In this document: positions 30,755 to 39,478 of the stretch, in pieces
How positions within the stretch are numbered: position 1 is the stretch's first letter
Layout of the letters: every line of letters starts with the position of its first letter
From: a virus
Reading direction: 5' to 3' (one strand)
Length of the DNA: 59,895 nt
Virus record (IMG/VR): IMGVR_UViG_3300044799_000410
Coordinates: 1 to 59,895 of that record
The notes under the pieces: generated by a model
Databases searched by the model: none
Seen by the model: only the letters and a program-made list of their open reading frames with translations
Told to the model about the DNA's origin: nothing
Made by a program: the position numbers and the translations under genes

Positions 30755-31012
30755 ATGGCCTGGTCGGGAGGTATTGCGGAATGGATAGAGGGAGACACGG
30801 CGTACTTGTCCGTTGTGTTTAGCTGGAATCTGCCAAGCGCCTACCAAAGGGCGGTCTGGTACAAAACGCAGGGGTATAAGGTTCGAGCGGGGGGACCGGG
30901 ACTGTTTGTAAAATCCAATCGAAAATACATGGAGGGGGTGGCCAGCGTGGAATGGCCGGACATGGTCGATTCGGGCAGGGAGCCTGAGCCGCGCGCGGCA
31001 CATGAAGCATAA
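30755..31012 (+). CDS. Truncated radical-SAM-family N-terminal remnant
   Basis: 85 residues. The start (G-G-I-A-E-W-I-E-G-D-T-A-Y-L-S, then A-V-W-Y-K-T-Q-G-Y-K-V-R-A-G-G-P) resembles the beginning of a phage radical SAM family whose full members continue to a C-x3-C-x2-C-like cluster. That cluster is absent: the protein ends about residue 75 with E-P-R-A-A-H-E-A, encoded by a palindrome copy, then a stop. It keeps a strong promoter, so it may be recently broken or repurposed. Family call is from memory. Confidence 0.5.
   Translation: MAWSGGIAEWIEGDTAYLSVVFSWNLPSAYQRAVWYKTQGYKVRAGGPGLFVKSNRKYMEGVASVEWPDMVDSGREPEPRAAHEA
30986..31001. repeat. GC palindrome copy at a gene end
   Basis: GAGCCGCGCGCGGCAC, followed at once by ATG 31002 of the next gene. 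It supplies the last codons of the truncated gene. Confidence 0.8.
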
Positions 31013-31259
31013 GAAGAAGATGAATGGCATGAGTCCGACCAAGAAACACTATCTGCACAAACATAAATCCACCTGGAAACCTCCCAAGTCGGATATGACA
31101 CCTGCTCAATTCCATCGTGACCAACGGGATAAGGTGCAGCGGGCATCGGCCAAACATTGGCTGCGTCTGGAGTTGTACGAGTGTCCTGACTGCCATGCAC
31201 CGAAGGGAAAATTCGGATACTGCACGAAGGACCGGCGCTGGGCGGTGCGCAAGATATGA
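31002..31259 (+). CDS. Small basic zinc-motif protein
   Basis: 85 residues. ATG 31002 lies on the edge of the palindrome and overlaps the preceding stop by 11 bases. Very Lys/His-rich N-terminus; C-P-D-C-H and a later C form a possible zinc site. Probably binds nucleic acid. Confidence 0.55.
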   Translation: MKHKKKMNGMSPTKKHYLHKHKSTWKPPKSDMTPAQFHRDQRDKVQRASAKHWLRLELYECPDCHAPKGKFGYCTKDRRWAVRKI

Positions 31260-31858
31260 AAAACGGACGAGCTATGAAAGGACATCGGAGAGCAATTATT
31301 GCCATTGACCCATCTCCAATTGCTAAACGCCCTCCTCGAGGAGGGTGGGATGTTAGTTGTATTTGTGGATGGCAAGGTGGTAACTGGAAAAATAGTTCCT
31401 TAGTACGAGTTGCCTACAGAAAGCATATTGATTATCAGATTGACCAATGCCTCATCCGGTGTAAACGTTGTGGCATCGAAAAACCCATCTCTCAAATGAG
31501 GCCAGATTACAGATATGTTTGCCTGAGTTGTTTTTCGAAATTGGGCGACGAATGGCAACAAAAGCATCCCATTGCAACAGCAAGGCACAAAAGAAATCAT
31601 CATCTCCTGAAAAAGTTTGGGATTACACTTGAGGAGGCGGAACAAATTCTATTTAAACAGGGTAATCTTTGTGCAATTTGTAAAGATCCAATTGAAGATA
31701 AACGTGGATTTTATCCCCATGTTGACCATGATCATTTGACTGGTAGGATACGCGGAATTTTATGCTTCAGATGTAATGCCGGTTTGGGTGCTTTCAAAGA
31801 CGATCCACGGCGACTTTTGGCAGCAATTCAATATTTGTCACAGGAGAAAATTCAATGA
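31256..31858 (+). CDS. Endonuclease VII-like (T4 gp49 family) Holliday-junction nuclease
   Basis: 200 residues. C-A-I-C then V-D-H-D-H-L-T-G-R-I-R-G-I-L-C and C-N-A-G-L-G match the Endonuclease_7 domain (zinc site plus catalytic D/H). An N-terminal zinc-like region (C-I-C-G, C-K-R-C-G, C-L-S-C) is extra. T4 endonuclease VII resolves branched DNA before packaging; similar domains also act as mobile nucleases. More AT-rich than its neighbours. Start coupled by ATGA. Confidence 0.8.
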   Translation: MKNGRAMKGHRRAIIAIDPSPIAKRPPRGGWDVSCICGWQGGNWKNSSLVRVAYRKHIDYQIDQCLIRCKRCGIEKPISQMRPDYRYVCLSCFSKLGDEWQQKHPIATARHKRNHHLLKKFGITLEEAEQILFKQGNLCAICKDPIEDKRGFYPHVDHDHLTGRIRGILCFRCNAGLGAFKDDPRRLLAAIQYLSQEKIQ

Positions 31859-32340
31859 AGGCCCTAACCCTTACTCAACCGTGGGCAACATTAGTGGCAA
31901 TCGGCGCGAAAAAAATTGAGACTCGTTCCTGGCTTATCTCCTACCGGGGTCCACTGGCCATCCATGCGGCGAAAGGATTCCCGAAGTATGCTCGTGAGAT
32001 ATTTTTCAATCCCGTCTTTCAGGGAGTCCTGATACCTGCTGGCTACAGAAAGCTGGCCGACCTACCGCTGGGAGAGGTAGTTGCCACGTGTGAATTGACT
32101 GATGTGGCCAAGATTGTGCCAGGTGTAGATTTACCTCTTGGTAATGAATGGAACTTTGGAGATTATTCCTACGGACGGTTCATGTGGACTCTTGAAGATG
32201 TTTTTGCTTTGATCAGGCCGGTGCCGGCAAAGGGTGCCTTGAGGCTGTGGGAATGGGATGAGGCAAGTGTGGAATGGACCTGGCAACTCAAGAGTGATGG
32301 TGAGAAACATCGGACGGTCGTGCCGTTGATTGGAAAGTAG
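31855..32340 (+). CDS. ASCH domain protein
   Basis: 161 residues. M-K-A-L-T-L-T-Q-P-W-A, I-E-T-R-S-W and R-G-P-L-A-I-H-A-A-K are the signature of ASCH domains, beta-barrels that bind RNA or modified nucleotides. ATGA overlap with the previous gene. Exact ligand unknown. Confidence 0.75.
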   Translation: MKALTLTQPWATLVAIGAKKIETRSWLISYRGPLAIHAAKGFPKYAREIFFNPVFQGVLIPAGYRKLADLPLGEVVATCELTDVAKIVPGVDLPLGNEWNFGDYSYGRFMWTLEDVFALIRPVPAKGALRLWEWDEASVEWTWQLKSDGEKHRTVVPLIGK

Positions 32341-32345
32341 GAAAA

Positions 32346-32810
32346 ATGACAGATTTAGGTTCATGGGATAGGAAGATCTCGACTCGTACAAAAAGGCGCA
32401 TAGATGATATTGCCAGGCTCGGAAAACAATTGGATGAATTGATCGTCGCCAATGCGGACCTGGGTGAGTTTGTCGTCCTCGCCGCAGAATACGATGCTTG
32501 CGGTTTACATCATCTTCCTGGACCATTGCGTGAGAAAATAGGAGTTGCCCGGGTTGTCTCTCTGAGGGTATCTGTTCCAGATGATGCGGATGTACGCATT
32601 CTGCGTTATCTTGATGAACGGCCTCATTCTAACCGAATAGATATTGCTGGGGACCTGGGTGGCATCTCAGAATCTACCTTGCGTCCCATTCTACAGAATC
32701 TTATTGACCGGTGGTTGGTCAAGGGATCGAAGGCGAGATATTCCTTGACCGAGTTGGGTAGGGACGTTCTGTCAAAGAGCGATGAACCAACGGACGCGAT
32801 TTTGAAGTGA
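32346..32810 (+). CDS. Winged-helix protein
   Basis: 154 residues. Helical N-terminal half; C-terminal part (V-R-I-L-R-Y-L-D-E-R, I-A-G-D-L-G, I-L-Q-N-L-I-D-R-W-L-V, Y-S-L-T-E-L-G-R-D-V-L) is a MarR/PadR-like winged helix. Probable transcription regulator. TAGGA lies before ATG 32346. Confidence 0.6.
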   Translation: MTDLGSWDRKISTRTKRRIDDIARLGKQLDELIVANADLGEFVVLAAEYDACGLHHLPGPLREKIGVARVVSLRVSVPDDADVRILRYLDERPHSNRIDIAGDLGGISESTLRPILQNLIDRWLVKGSKARYSLTELGRDVLSKSDEPTDAILK

Positions 32811-32844
32811 ATGCCGACATAACTATGCGCATTAGGTTAAAGCG

Positions 32845-33081
32845 ATGAATGATAAACGAGAAAAATTTCAAAAAATAATGCCAGAAATAGAAAAGTTTCT
32901 GGAAACATATATAACAACCATTCCATTCAATTTACAAACGGCAGAAATCATATTGAAAGCATTCTCAACGGAATTGGGAATAAAAGACCTGATCAATCAA
33001 GATGAATATTTTGGGATGATGATAGCCACTATCCTGATCGAAAAGATGGCGAAAATAATCACAGGACTTTCTGTACCATAA
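32845..33081 (+). CDS. Hypothetical protein
   Basis: 78 residues, entirely helical, AT-rich codons. No motif recognised; weak start context. Confidence 0.45.
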   Translation: MNDKREKFQKIMPEIEKFLETYITTIPFNLQTAEIILKAFSTELGIKDLINQDEYFGMMIATILIEKMAKIITGLSVP

Positions 33082-33167
33082 TTGAGATAGAAATAAACGA
33101 GCACAAAATTTCGTCATTCCTCTGTGATACCATTCTCGAAAACATAGGAATCTAATCAGAGAAAATT

Positions 33168-33935
33168 ATGTTCGCTTTACATAATGGCGATTGCCTCGAA
33201 TATATGAAAACTCTACCTTGCGCAAGCATTGATTGCATTGCGACTGATCCTCCCTACAATGTCAGTGTTGAAGGTGCCAGAATTGTCCGTGGTTCTGGAA
33301 CAATTTATAAAGGTCCAGATATAAATTTGGATTTTGGAGAATGGGATAGAAATAAAATTGGTTGGAAGGACTTTATTGACCGGTTTGTAGAATTACTTAC
33401 TCCTAATGGCGTGTTAATTATGTTTTATGACAAACTTTATCTTGGGTCAATTGGAATCTATTTACAAGAAAAATATGGATTTCAAGTTAGGCATATTGGA
33501 GCAATGGTAAAGAAAAATCCTGCTCCTCAAGGACGCCGCGTGAAATGGCAAAATGGTCTTGAACAATTTTTGATCGCAACCAAAAATAAGGGCGAGGGGC
33601 ATCATTTTAATTATAGATTGGGTCAATCGCCTGACTATTTTATGACCGACGTGAATTATAAACACTCACACCCGACACAGAAACCTTTAGAAATTATGAG
33701 TTGGCTTATTCGATATTGGAGTTTTGAGGGTGATACTATTCTGGATCCTTTCATGGGAAGTGGTACAACAGGGGTAGCATGTATTAAATATAATCGCAAT
33801 TTTTTAGGTTGTGAAATCTCCCCCGAATATTTTGAGATCGCTAAAGATTATATAGAAAAGGCCAATTTACAACCACCACTTCATGAATATTCTAAGAAAA
33901 ATGGAGATTCTCCTTCACAACCGGATTTATGGTAA
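33168..33935 (+). CDS. Site-specific DNA methyltransferase (DPPY class)
   Basis: 255 residues. D-P-P-Y-N (27-31, motif IV) comes early and D-P-F-M-G-S-G-T-T-G (motif I) late, the order of beta-class N6-adenine/N4-cytosine methyltransferases, with H-P-T-Q-K-P before it. Likely adenine-N6 by the D-P-P-Y motif. AT-rich codons suggest recent gain. No strong ribosome site. Target sequence unknown. Confidence 0.85.
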   Translation: MFALHNGDCLEYMKTLPCASIDCIATDPPYNVSVEGARIVRGSGTIYKGPDINLDFGEWDRNKIGWKDFIDRFVELLTPNGVLIMFYDKLYLGSIGIYLQEKYGFQVRHIGAMVKKNPAPQGRRVKWQNGLEQFLIATKNKGEGHHFNYRLGQSPDYFMTDVNYKHSHPTQKPLEIMSWLIRYWSFEGDTILDPFMGSGTTGVACIKYNRNFLGCEISPEYFEIAKDYIEKANLQPPLHEYSKKNGDSPSQPDLW

Positions 33936-33981
33936 TGTCGAAAACCGATCTCGCAAAAACATATTCATTGAAAGGAAACTC

Positions 33982-34359
33982 ATGATGGGAAAGCGCCAAC
34001 ATTCCAGATGGGGCAATTGCCCTTCCTGTAGAAAGATGGTAAAGATTTATGATGACGGACATACGTCTGTGCATTATATACTTGGCAACGAGCCTTGCCG
34101 GAATGATAAATTGTCTTTTCCCAGGCTGAAACCGTTTAGCCAGATGACCCTCAAGGAATTGCAGAATTATCATGCCTTCGCCCGCTATGACATGTTTACA
34201 CATGGCGGCGAGAAATTCCCAGCCGGCACAGAGTTTGAAATCTTATTTAAGCACGGAACTCTTACCCTAATAGCTCTCGATGGAAGATGGATTAGACACG
34301 TGTCATTCTCCAGTCTGAATTTTGATCATATACCGGAATCAAAAGAGGTGAAATCATGA
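33982..34359 (+). CDS. Small protein with N-terminal zinc motif
   Basis: 125 residues from ATG 33982 (AAAGGAAA upstream). C-P-S-C near residue 12 with a later H and C could bind zinc. Beta-rich C-terminus (G-T-E-F-E-I-L-F, G-R-W-I-R-H-V). Unknown function. Confidence 0.5.
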   Translation: MMGKRQHSRWGNCPSCRKMVKIYDDGHTSVHYILGNEPCRNDKLSFPRLKPFSQMTLKELQNYHAFARYDMFTHGGEKFPAGTEFEILFKHGTLTLIALDGRWIRHVSFSSLNFDHIPESKEVKS

Positions 34360-34535
34360 TGCCAATGAATACATCCAGTTTCGTAATCATGGGGATTGTT
34401 ATCTTGATATTGCTCATTCTTTGGGGAGCAATGATTTATGCAGACTGTTTGGCAAATGCAAAAACCCACTCTGTGGAGGAATGGGAAAGATCAGTCCGCA
34501 AAGCCGCGAAGGAATGGGATCGGTATTACAAATAA
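34356..34535 (+). CDS. Small single-span membrane protein
   Basis: 59 residues; ATG 34356 overlaps the previous stop as ATGA. A hydrophobic helix (about 9-29) then a charged tail. Too short for most gene callers but well coupled. Function unknown. Confidence 0.55.
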   Translation: MMPMNTSSFVIMGIVILILLILWGAMIYADCLANAKTHSVEEWERSVRKAAKEWDRYYK

Positions 34536-34555
34536 TATAGAATAGAGAAAACACC

Positions 34556-34834
34556 ATGAAAAAAATCACCCCGCGACGCGGTCGACCTCCAGAAGAATAT
34601 CCGATCCATTTCAAGAAATTTCGCGCTTCTTTGCCAGAATGGAAAGAGTTCCTTTCCATGTTGACTGGGAACGCGCGGAGAGATTTCCTTTTATTACTGG
34701 ATGCACTACGGTTATTCAAAAAACCTTTGGCACCGGTGAACATCTATTGCACTTGTGATCCTCCCATGCCTATCGAGTTTGACGAACTTGGAAATAAAGT
34801 TTGCTCCTATTGCCGAAAGAGGTTGAAATGCTAA
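34556..34834 (+). CDS. Small zinc-binding protein
   Basis: 92 residues. Basic start (P-R-R-G-R-P-P), then C-T-C and C-S-Y-C near the end forming a likely zinc site. Confidence 0.55.
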   Translation: MKKITPRRGRPPEEYPIHFKKFRASLPEWKEFLSMLTGNARRDFLLLLDALRLFKKPLAPVNIYCTCDPPMPIEFDELGNKVCSYCRKRLKC

Positions 34835-35106
34835 AAAGATTTAGAGGTGAACGAAAGAGAAGGTGGATCTGGCTTTGGTTGAGACGGATGATATCGCGTA
34901 TCCGCCGTTCTCTGATGACTGCCAATGATCGGATGATTGCCTGGTTGTTTGAGATCGAAAGATACTTTTTAGAACGGTATGCCGGTCAGGATATGGAACA
35001 GAAAAACCAAGAAGCTCGTGGAATATGCTCATGTAAGGGTTTCCATGGTTACAAAGTGGTAAAGGGCGAATTGGTCTGTAAGGTTTGTGGCAGGGTGCGA
35101 AAATGA
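34828..35106 (+). CDS. Small basic zinc-binding protein
   Basis: 92 residues from ATG 34828 (7-base overlap with the previous gene). Very Arg/Trp-rich N-terminal helix, then C-S-C and C-K-V-C-G. Likely nucleic-acid binding. Confidence 0.55.
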   Translation: MLKRFRGERKRRWIWLWLRRMISRIRRSLMTANDRMIAWLFEIERYFLERYAGQDMEQKNQEARGICSCKGFHGYKVVKGELVCKVCGRVRK

Positions 35107-35585
35107 AAGTGACCGAAGCACATCTCCAGGCCGTCCTCATGCGCTGGTTGATGGTTAAGAAACATCATGTCGGTATCATCCCTAACAGCAACCAATTCTT
35201 TTTTTGGGAAGCTGATCTGATTTCGATTACTGCTTCTGGATTGGTTCATGAGTTTGAGATCAAGTTGAACATCTACGATTACAAGGCGGATGCGCAAAAG
35301 CGTAAACACAACTGGATTGGTGATGCGTCACATACACCGGCTTATTTCTGGTATGTGACCTATGACTTTGAGATCGAACCGCCCCCCAAAGCGGGTTGGA
35401 TTCTCATCAGTAGACTAGGAGATCAATGGCCTCTTGAAGTGAAGGTCCCGGCCCCACGCCTGAACTCATGGAAAATAGATGAATATCGTCAACGTCAGAT
35501 GACGCGGATTTTATCCTGGCATCTTTGTCGTTCGTATGTCAAACTATATTTGAAATGTGGCGAGGATGTAAATGCGTCTTTTTGA
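35103..35585 (+). CDS. MmcB-like / PD-(D/E)XK nuclease-fold protein
   Basis: 160 residues from ATG 35103 (ATGA overlap). F-F-W-E-A-D-L-I-S-I then E-F-E-I-K-L give an E-A-D...E-x-K pattern like nuclease-fold DNA-repair proteins of the MmcB type. P-A-Y-F-W-Y-V follows as in the core sheet. Nuclease activity is inferred. Confidence 0.5.
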   Translation: MKVTEAHLQAVLMRWLMVKKHHVGIIPNSNQFFFWEADLISITASGLVHEFEIKLNIYDYKADAQKRKHNWIGDASHTPAYFWYVTYDFEIEPPPKAGWILISRLGDQWPLEVKVPAPRLNSWKIDEYRQRQMTRILSWHLCRSYVKLYLKCGEDVNASF

Positions 35586-35898
35586 GATGGCCCAATTGAA
35601 AGAGGCGATCAAGTTTGCGGAGGAAGGTGGCCAGGCCCTGCACCTGCACACATTCAACTCCGGCCATTTCCTTTTCCGGCGCTATCCAGTCATATCCCAT
35701 CTGTTCGATATGGATAAAGATCGTCTGGTGGAGACTGCTAGGAGTCTTGGTGTGAACGTGATCAAGATCGAGCGCGAAGGTGAGCGTGGCCAACATATTG
35801 ACCTATGTGCGGGTCCGTTGGAACGGGCCAAAAAACTTGCAATCATTCACCCAGGACAAGAACATCTGGGAGATAATACTTTTCAAAAGGAGAAATAA
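35572..35898 (+). CDS. Possible DUF4031-like protein
   Basis: 108 residues. H-T-F-N-S-G-H-F, S-H-L-F-D-M-D and A-R-S-L-G-V-N resemble DUF4031 patterns. ATG 35572 overlaps the previous gene by 14 bases. Unknown role. Confidence 0.4.
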   Translation: MRLFEMAQLKEAIKFAEEGGQALHLHTFNSGHFLFRRYPVISHLFDMDKDRLVETARSLGVNVIKIEREGERGQHIDLCAGPLERAKKLAIIHPGQEHLGDNTFQKEK

Positions 35899-35899
35899 A

Positions 35900-36352
35900 A
35901 TGTCTGACAAAAGATTTTTTCCCATCCAACACTTTTTCGACAAGCAAAAAGCGGCCGGCGGAACCATAAATCCTCTCGGTCCCGGAGATCTTGAACTTCT
36001 AAATATTTTAGAGGATGAATTAAAAGAATTTGCCTTTCATCCCGGCCTGGCGATCCCAAAGATTGATAAGATTATTTTTCGTGACCGGGTGACACTCGTG
36101 TTTTGGGCAGATGGTATGATGACGCGTTCGACCCGCGCACTCGAGGATAATACTTTCGATCCTCTCATTGGCATCGGGCAATGTCTACTCAAGAAGGCGT
36201 TCCGCAAAAAGTATATTCTGAGGATGATCAAGAAGGCCGATAAGCAAGGAACGAGTCCGGCCATGATTGCCACCTTTTTCCAGCGACTCAAAGACCAAGA
36301 AGATGAGAAACAGAGAAGGCTGGAAGTGAAGAAAAGGAAAAGTAAAAAGTGA
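35900..36352 (+). CDS. Conserved-type phage protein
   Basis: 150 residues from ATG 35900 with AAAAGGAG upstream. I-I-F-R-D-R-V-T-L-V-F-W-A-D-G, then N-T-F-D-P-L-I-G-I-G-Q-C-L-L-K-K-A match a small phage family of the type v-x-W-x-D-G-T-x-T ... F-D-P-E-x-G. The end is Lys-rich. Unknown function. Confidence 0.5.
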   Translation: MSDKRFFPIQHFFDKQKAAGGTINPLGPGDLELLNILEDELKEFAFHPGLAIPKIDKIIFRDRVTLVFWADGMMTRSTRALEDNTFDPLIGIGQCLLKKAFRKKYILRMIKKADKQGTSPAMIATFFQRLKDQEDEKQRRLEVKKRKSKK

Positions 36353-36474
36353 AAAGAATAAACCTAGACAACTTCATCGCCCCTTTGTTGCTTACCCTGG
36401 CGGCGCAAAAATATCATTGCATCGAAGAATGTGGTTTCAAGACGACCAATCGTTTTGAATTCTCCGGCCATTGA
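36349..36474 (+). CDS. Very small ORF
   Basis: 41 residues starting at GTG 36349, overlapping the previous stop as GTGA. Contains C-I-E-E-C. Coupling supports it; size makes it uncertain. Confidence 0.4.
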   Translation: MKRINLDNFIAPLLLTLAAQKYHCIEECGFKTTNRFEFSGH

Positions 36475-36513
36475 TCAAAATGTCAGAAAAGGAAAACACA
36501 AAAAGAAGCGAAT

Positions 36514-37002
36514 CTATGAAATGCCATGGTTGAGATTCGAACATTCTTTCCAAAATTTTTCGCATCGTTCAATATGTGCTTCTGAAAATCTGTATCGAGT
36601 AAATTCCATTTCTTTTCCCCATCTGTTACGCATTTTTGTTTTCACGGCCACTTTTTCTGGATTGTTTCTCATCTCTCTAAACGCCATCACTTTTTTGGCA
36701 ACAGGACTTTTTATTCTGAGATATGGAAGAAGAATTGTAAGGATTTTCACGGCTTTCTTATCGGATGCCTGATAGCAAAAAAGAGGACGACCCTTGTGAG
36801 AATGAGATTTCTCGGCATAATAATTTCCGCCAAGATTCTCTGCGATGAACTTTATCGCCGATTCGTCTACCATCCGAATTTGTATACGTTCTTGGTAGGT
36901 TGGATTAACTCGACCATTCTTGAGGGTTGTTATACGTTTTATGCCAATATAACTTTCACCATCAACAATTCCAGCGATGTAAGCTAATTCGATTTCATTC
37001 AT
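36514..37002 (-). CDS. LAGLIDADG homing endonuclease, single-motif
   Basis: 162 residues from ATG 37002. Y-I-A-G-I-V-D-G-E-S-Y-I-G-I is the LAGLIDADG motif with catalytic Asp and the next strand; one motif means it acts as a homodimer. Antisense to its neighbours and next to a DNA methyltransferase. AT-rich. A free-standing mobile endonuclease. Confidence 0.8.
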   Translation of the reverse strand: MNEIELAYIAGIVDGESYIGIKRITTLKNGRVNPTYQERIQIRMVDESAIKFIAENLGGNYYAEKSHSHKGRPLFCYQASDKKAVKILTILLPYLRIKSPVAKKVMAFREMRNNPEKVAVKTKMRNRWGKEMEFTRYRFSEAHIERCEKFWKECSNLNHGIS

Positions 37003-37039
37003 AACAAACACCCATACAGTGAGATATAGTCATTATATC

Positions 37040-38047
37040 ATGAGTACCATAATAATCAGATCAAATGCTCTGAAAATACCAATAATGGATTGTTCGATTC
37101 AAAGTTGTATAACATCCCCTCCGTATTGGGGATTGAGATCATACGGCATAGGAATCGATAATGGCGAGTTGGGTATGGAACCAACGCCGCAGGAATATAT
37201 ATCTCACCTAGTGGAGGTATTTCGAGAAGTTCGACGAATTCTAAAAGACAATGGCACTCTTTGGCTCAATATCGGTGATAGTTATGCTGGATCTGGCGGG
37301 GCTGGAGATTGGTCCAGACGCAAGGCCGGTAAATACGCATACGCTGGACAACGTCCCAATGTAAATCGTGTCATTTCCAAAAAGAATTCAATGGGTGGTT
37401 TGAAACCAAAAGACATGGTGGGGATTCCATGGATGTTGGCCTTCGCGCTCCGCGACGATGGTTGGTATTTGCGTTCAGATATTATCTGGTACAAAACCAA
37501 TCCGAACCCCGAATCGGTAGAAGATAGACCAATAAAATCACATGAGTATGTGTTCTTGTTGTCTAAAACGCGGCGTTATTATTATGACAAGGATGCTGTG
37601 AAAGAACCCCATCAGGATAAGGCCGGACCTCCCGACCGTTTCAAAGGGCAGAGTGGAGTCAGTCGCGAAGAATATGAGGAAAGAAAATGGACAGATCGTA
37701 GTGATGGCCTGGCACGTCCACCGATGACCATGAAAAATCGCCAATATAACCCTCTCGGTCGTGACCTTCGTACCGTTTGGATTATTCCAACCCACCCATA
37801 TAGAGGCGCGCACTTTGCGACCTATCCCGAAGAGTTGGCCAGACGTTGCATTCTGGCCGGTAGTAAAATGGGAGATACAGTCTTAGATCCTTTCAATGGA
37901 GCCGGAACCACCGGTGTAGTGGCAATCAAATATGGCCGCAATTATATTGGTTGTGATCTCAATCCAGATTATATTCAGATGACCAAACGCCGATTTGCAA
38001 AGGTCCAGATCATTTTGCCGTTGCCAACTCCTGAGGTGAAGGAATGA
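37040..38047 (+). CDS. Site-specific DNA methyltransferase (SPPYW class)
   Basis: 335 residues from ATG 37040. S-P-P-Y-W-G-L-R (26-33, motif IV) and late D-P-F-N-G-A-G-T-T-G (motif I) define a beta-class enzyme; S-P-P-Y is typical of N4-cytosine methyltransferases. A central region with K-T-R-R-Y-Y-Y-D is typical of this subgroup. No ribosome site. Overlaps the large terminase start by 4 bases. Confidence 0.85.
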   Translation: MSTIIIRSNALKIPIMDCSIQSCITSPPYWGLRSYGIGIDNGELGMEPTPQEYISHLVEVFREVRRILKDNGTLWLNIGDSYAGSGGAGDWSRRKAGKYAYAGQRPNVNRVISKKNSMGGLKPKDMVGIPWMLAFALRDDGWYLRSDIIWYKTNPNPESVEDRPIKSHEYVFLLSKTRRYYYDKDAVKEPHQDKAGPPDRFKGQSGVSREEYEERKWTDRSDGLARPPMTMKNRQYNPLGRDLRTVWIIPTHPYRGAHFATYPEELARRCILAGSKMGDTVLDPFNGAGTTGVVAIKYGRNYIGCDLNPDYIQMTKRRFAKVQIILPLPTPEVKE

Positions 38048-39471
38048 ACGAACTTCGTCCTCAACCGAAACAAGTTCAATTTTTATCTTCGCCAGCCGAC
38101 ATAGCTGTCTTTGGCGGTGCAGCAGGTGGTGGAAAAAGTTGGGCTTTGTTGGCCGAACCTTGCCGGCACATTTCCAATAAGCGCTTTGGTGCAGTTCTCT
38201 TTCGTCGTACTACTCCAGAATTATTGAATGAAGGAGGTCTTTGGGATGAGGCGGGGAGAATATATCCATTCCTGGGGCTGGGGGCCACACCGAACGCCAA
38301 TAACTATTATTTTAAGTTTTCAAGTGGGGCAAAAATCAGTTTCCGTCATCTTCAATTTGAAGATGACGTGTATGCTTGGAGAAGTTCGCAGATCCCACTG
38401 ATCGAATTCGACCAGCTTGAAACCTTCACGGAAAATCAGTTTTTCTATATGCTAACCCGAAACAGGTCAACTTGCGGGGTAAAACCCTATGTGCGGGCCG
38501 CCTGTAACCCGCAGCCAGGTTGGTTGTGCGACTTCGAGCCGATCAAACACGGTTTCCTGGAATGGTGGATCGGGGATGATGGTTATGCCCTTCCAGAACG
38601 AAGTGGTGTCATCCGTTGGATGATCCGGCGCGACAACGAGATCTTATGGGCAGATTCCTATGATGAGAGTGTGAAATTATATGGTGTTCTCAATTTACCA
38701 AAGGACGATCCAAAACAGGTCCACCCTCTATCAGTCACTTTCATTCTATCTACTATTTTCGATAATCCAATCCTGCTGGAAAAAGATCCTCTTTATCTGG
38801 CCAAATTGATGGCGGAGGATTTCGTTACCCGTGAACGTTTGTTGGGTGATCCGGCTCGTGGGGGAAACTGGAGGGTGAAACCAGAGGCCGGCAAAATCTT
38901 CAACCGAGATTGGTTCAGTGTGATTAGTGAGGAGGAACTTCCTGCCTTCCCTTATTTTGAGGTCCGCTTTTGGGATCTGGCTGCCACAAAGAAAGAACTG
39001 AACAAAAAAGATCCAGACTTTACTGCCGGAATTAAGATGCGTTATTATCCGCATAATCATCTGTACATAATAATGGATTGTGTCGCAAAACAGATTGCTC
39101 CAGCAGATGCCGATAATTTGATGTATAAAACCGCTGAGGCGGATGGTCATCATTGCCGGGTAAGATGGGAGGAAGAAGGCGGGGCATCTGGGAAAAGAGA
39201 TTCCTATCATATCGTTACTATGTTGCGTGGATATGATGCTGAGGGCGTTCCTCCACACGGTGAAAAAACGGTAAGGGCCAAAGAACTTGCCTCCCAATCT
39301 AAAGCCGGGAATGTAAAACTTTTTTACAATCCTTTTTGGAATAATCTATGGCTCAACCACATGCACGGCCAACCCGATATGACACACGATGATATAATGG
39401 ACGCGTCAAGTGGCTCATTCAACGAACTTACAGCCAAGAAAAAGGTTGTAGGGACGTGGGGCTCAAGATAA
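38044..39471 (+). CDS. terL: Terminase large subunit
   Basis: 475 residues. Walker A (G-G-A-A-G-G-G-K-S, 24-32), a Walker-B-like L-I-E-F-D-Q-L-E, and a nuclease-domain R-F-W-D-L-A-A-T with a distal H-D-D-I-M-D-A match headful/cos large terminases (Terminase_6-like). It powers DNA packaging and cuts the concatemer. Start ATGA-type overlap with the methyltransferase gene. Confidence 0.9.
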   Translation: MNELRPQPKQVQFLSSPADIAVFGGAAGGGKSWALLAEPCRHISNKRFGAVLFRRTTPELLNEGGLWDEAGRIYPFLGLGATPNANNYYFKFSSGAKISFRHLQFEDDVYAWRSSQIPLIEFDQLETFTENQFFYMLTRNRSTCGVKPYVRAACNPQPGWLCDFEPIKHGFLEWWIGDDGYALPERSGVIRWMIRRDNEILWADSYDESVKLYGVLNLPKDDPKQVHPLSVTFILSTIFDNPILLEKDPLYLAKLMAEDFVTRERLLGDPARGGNWRVKPEAGKIFNRDWFSVISEEELPAFPYFEVRFWDLAATKKELNKKDPDFTAGIKMRYYPHNHLYIIMDCVAKQIAPADADNLMYKTAEADGHHCRVRWEEEGGASGKRDSYHIVTMLRGYDAEGVPPHGEKTVRAKELASQSKAGNVKLFYNPFWNNLWLNHMHGQPDMTHDDIMDASSGSFNELTAKKKVVGTWGSR

Positions 39472-39478
39472 GGGCACC

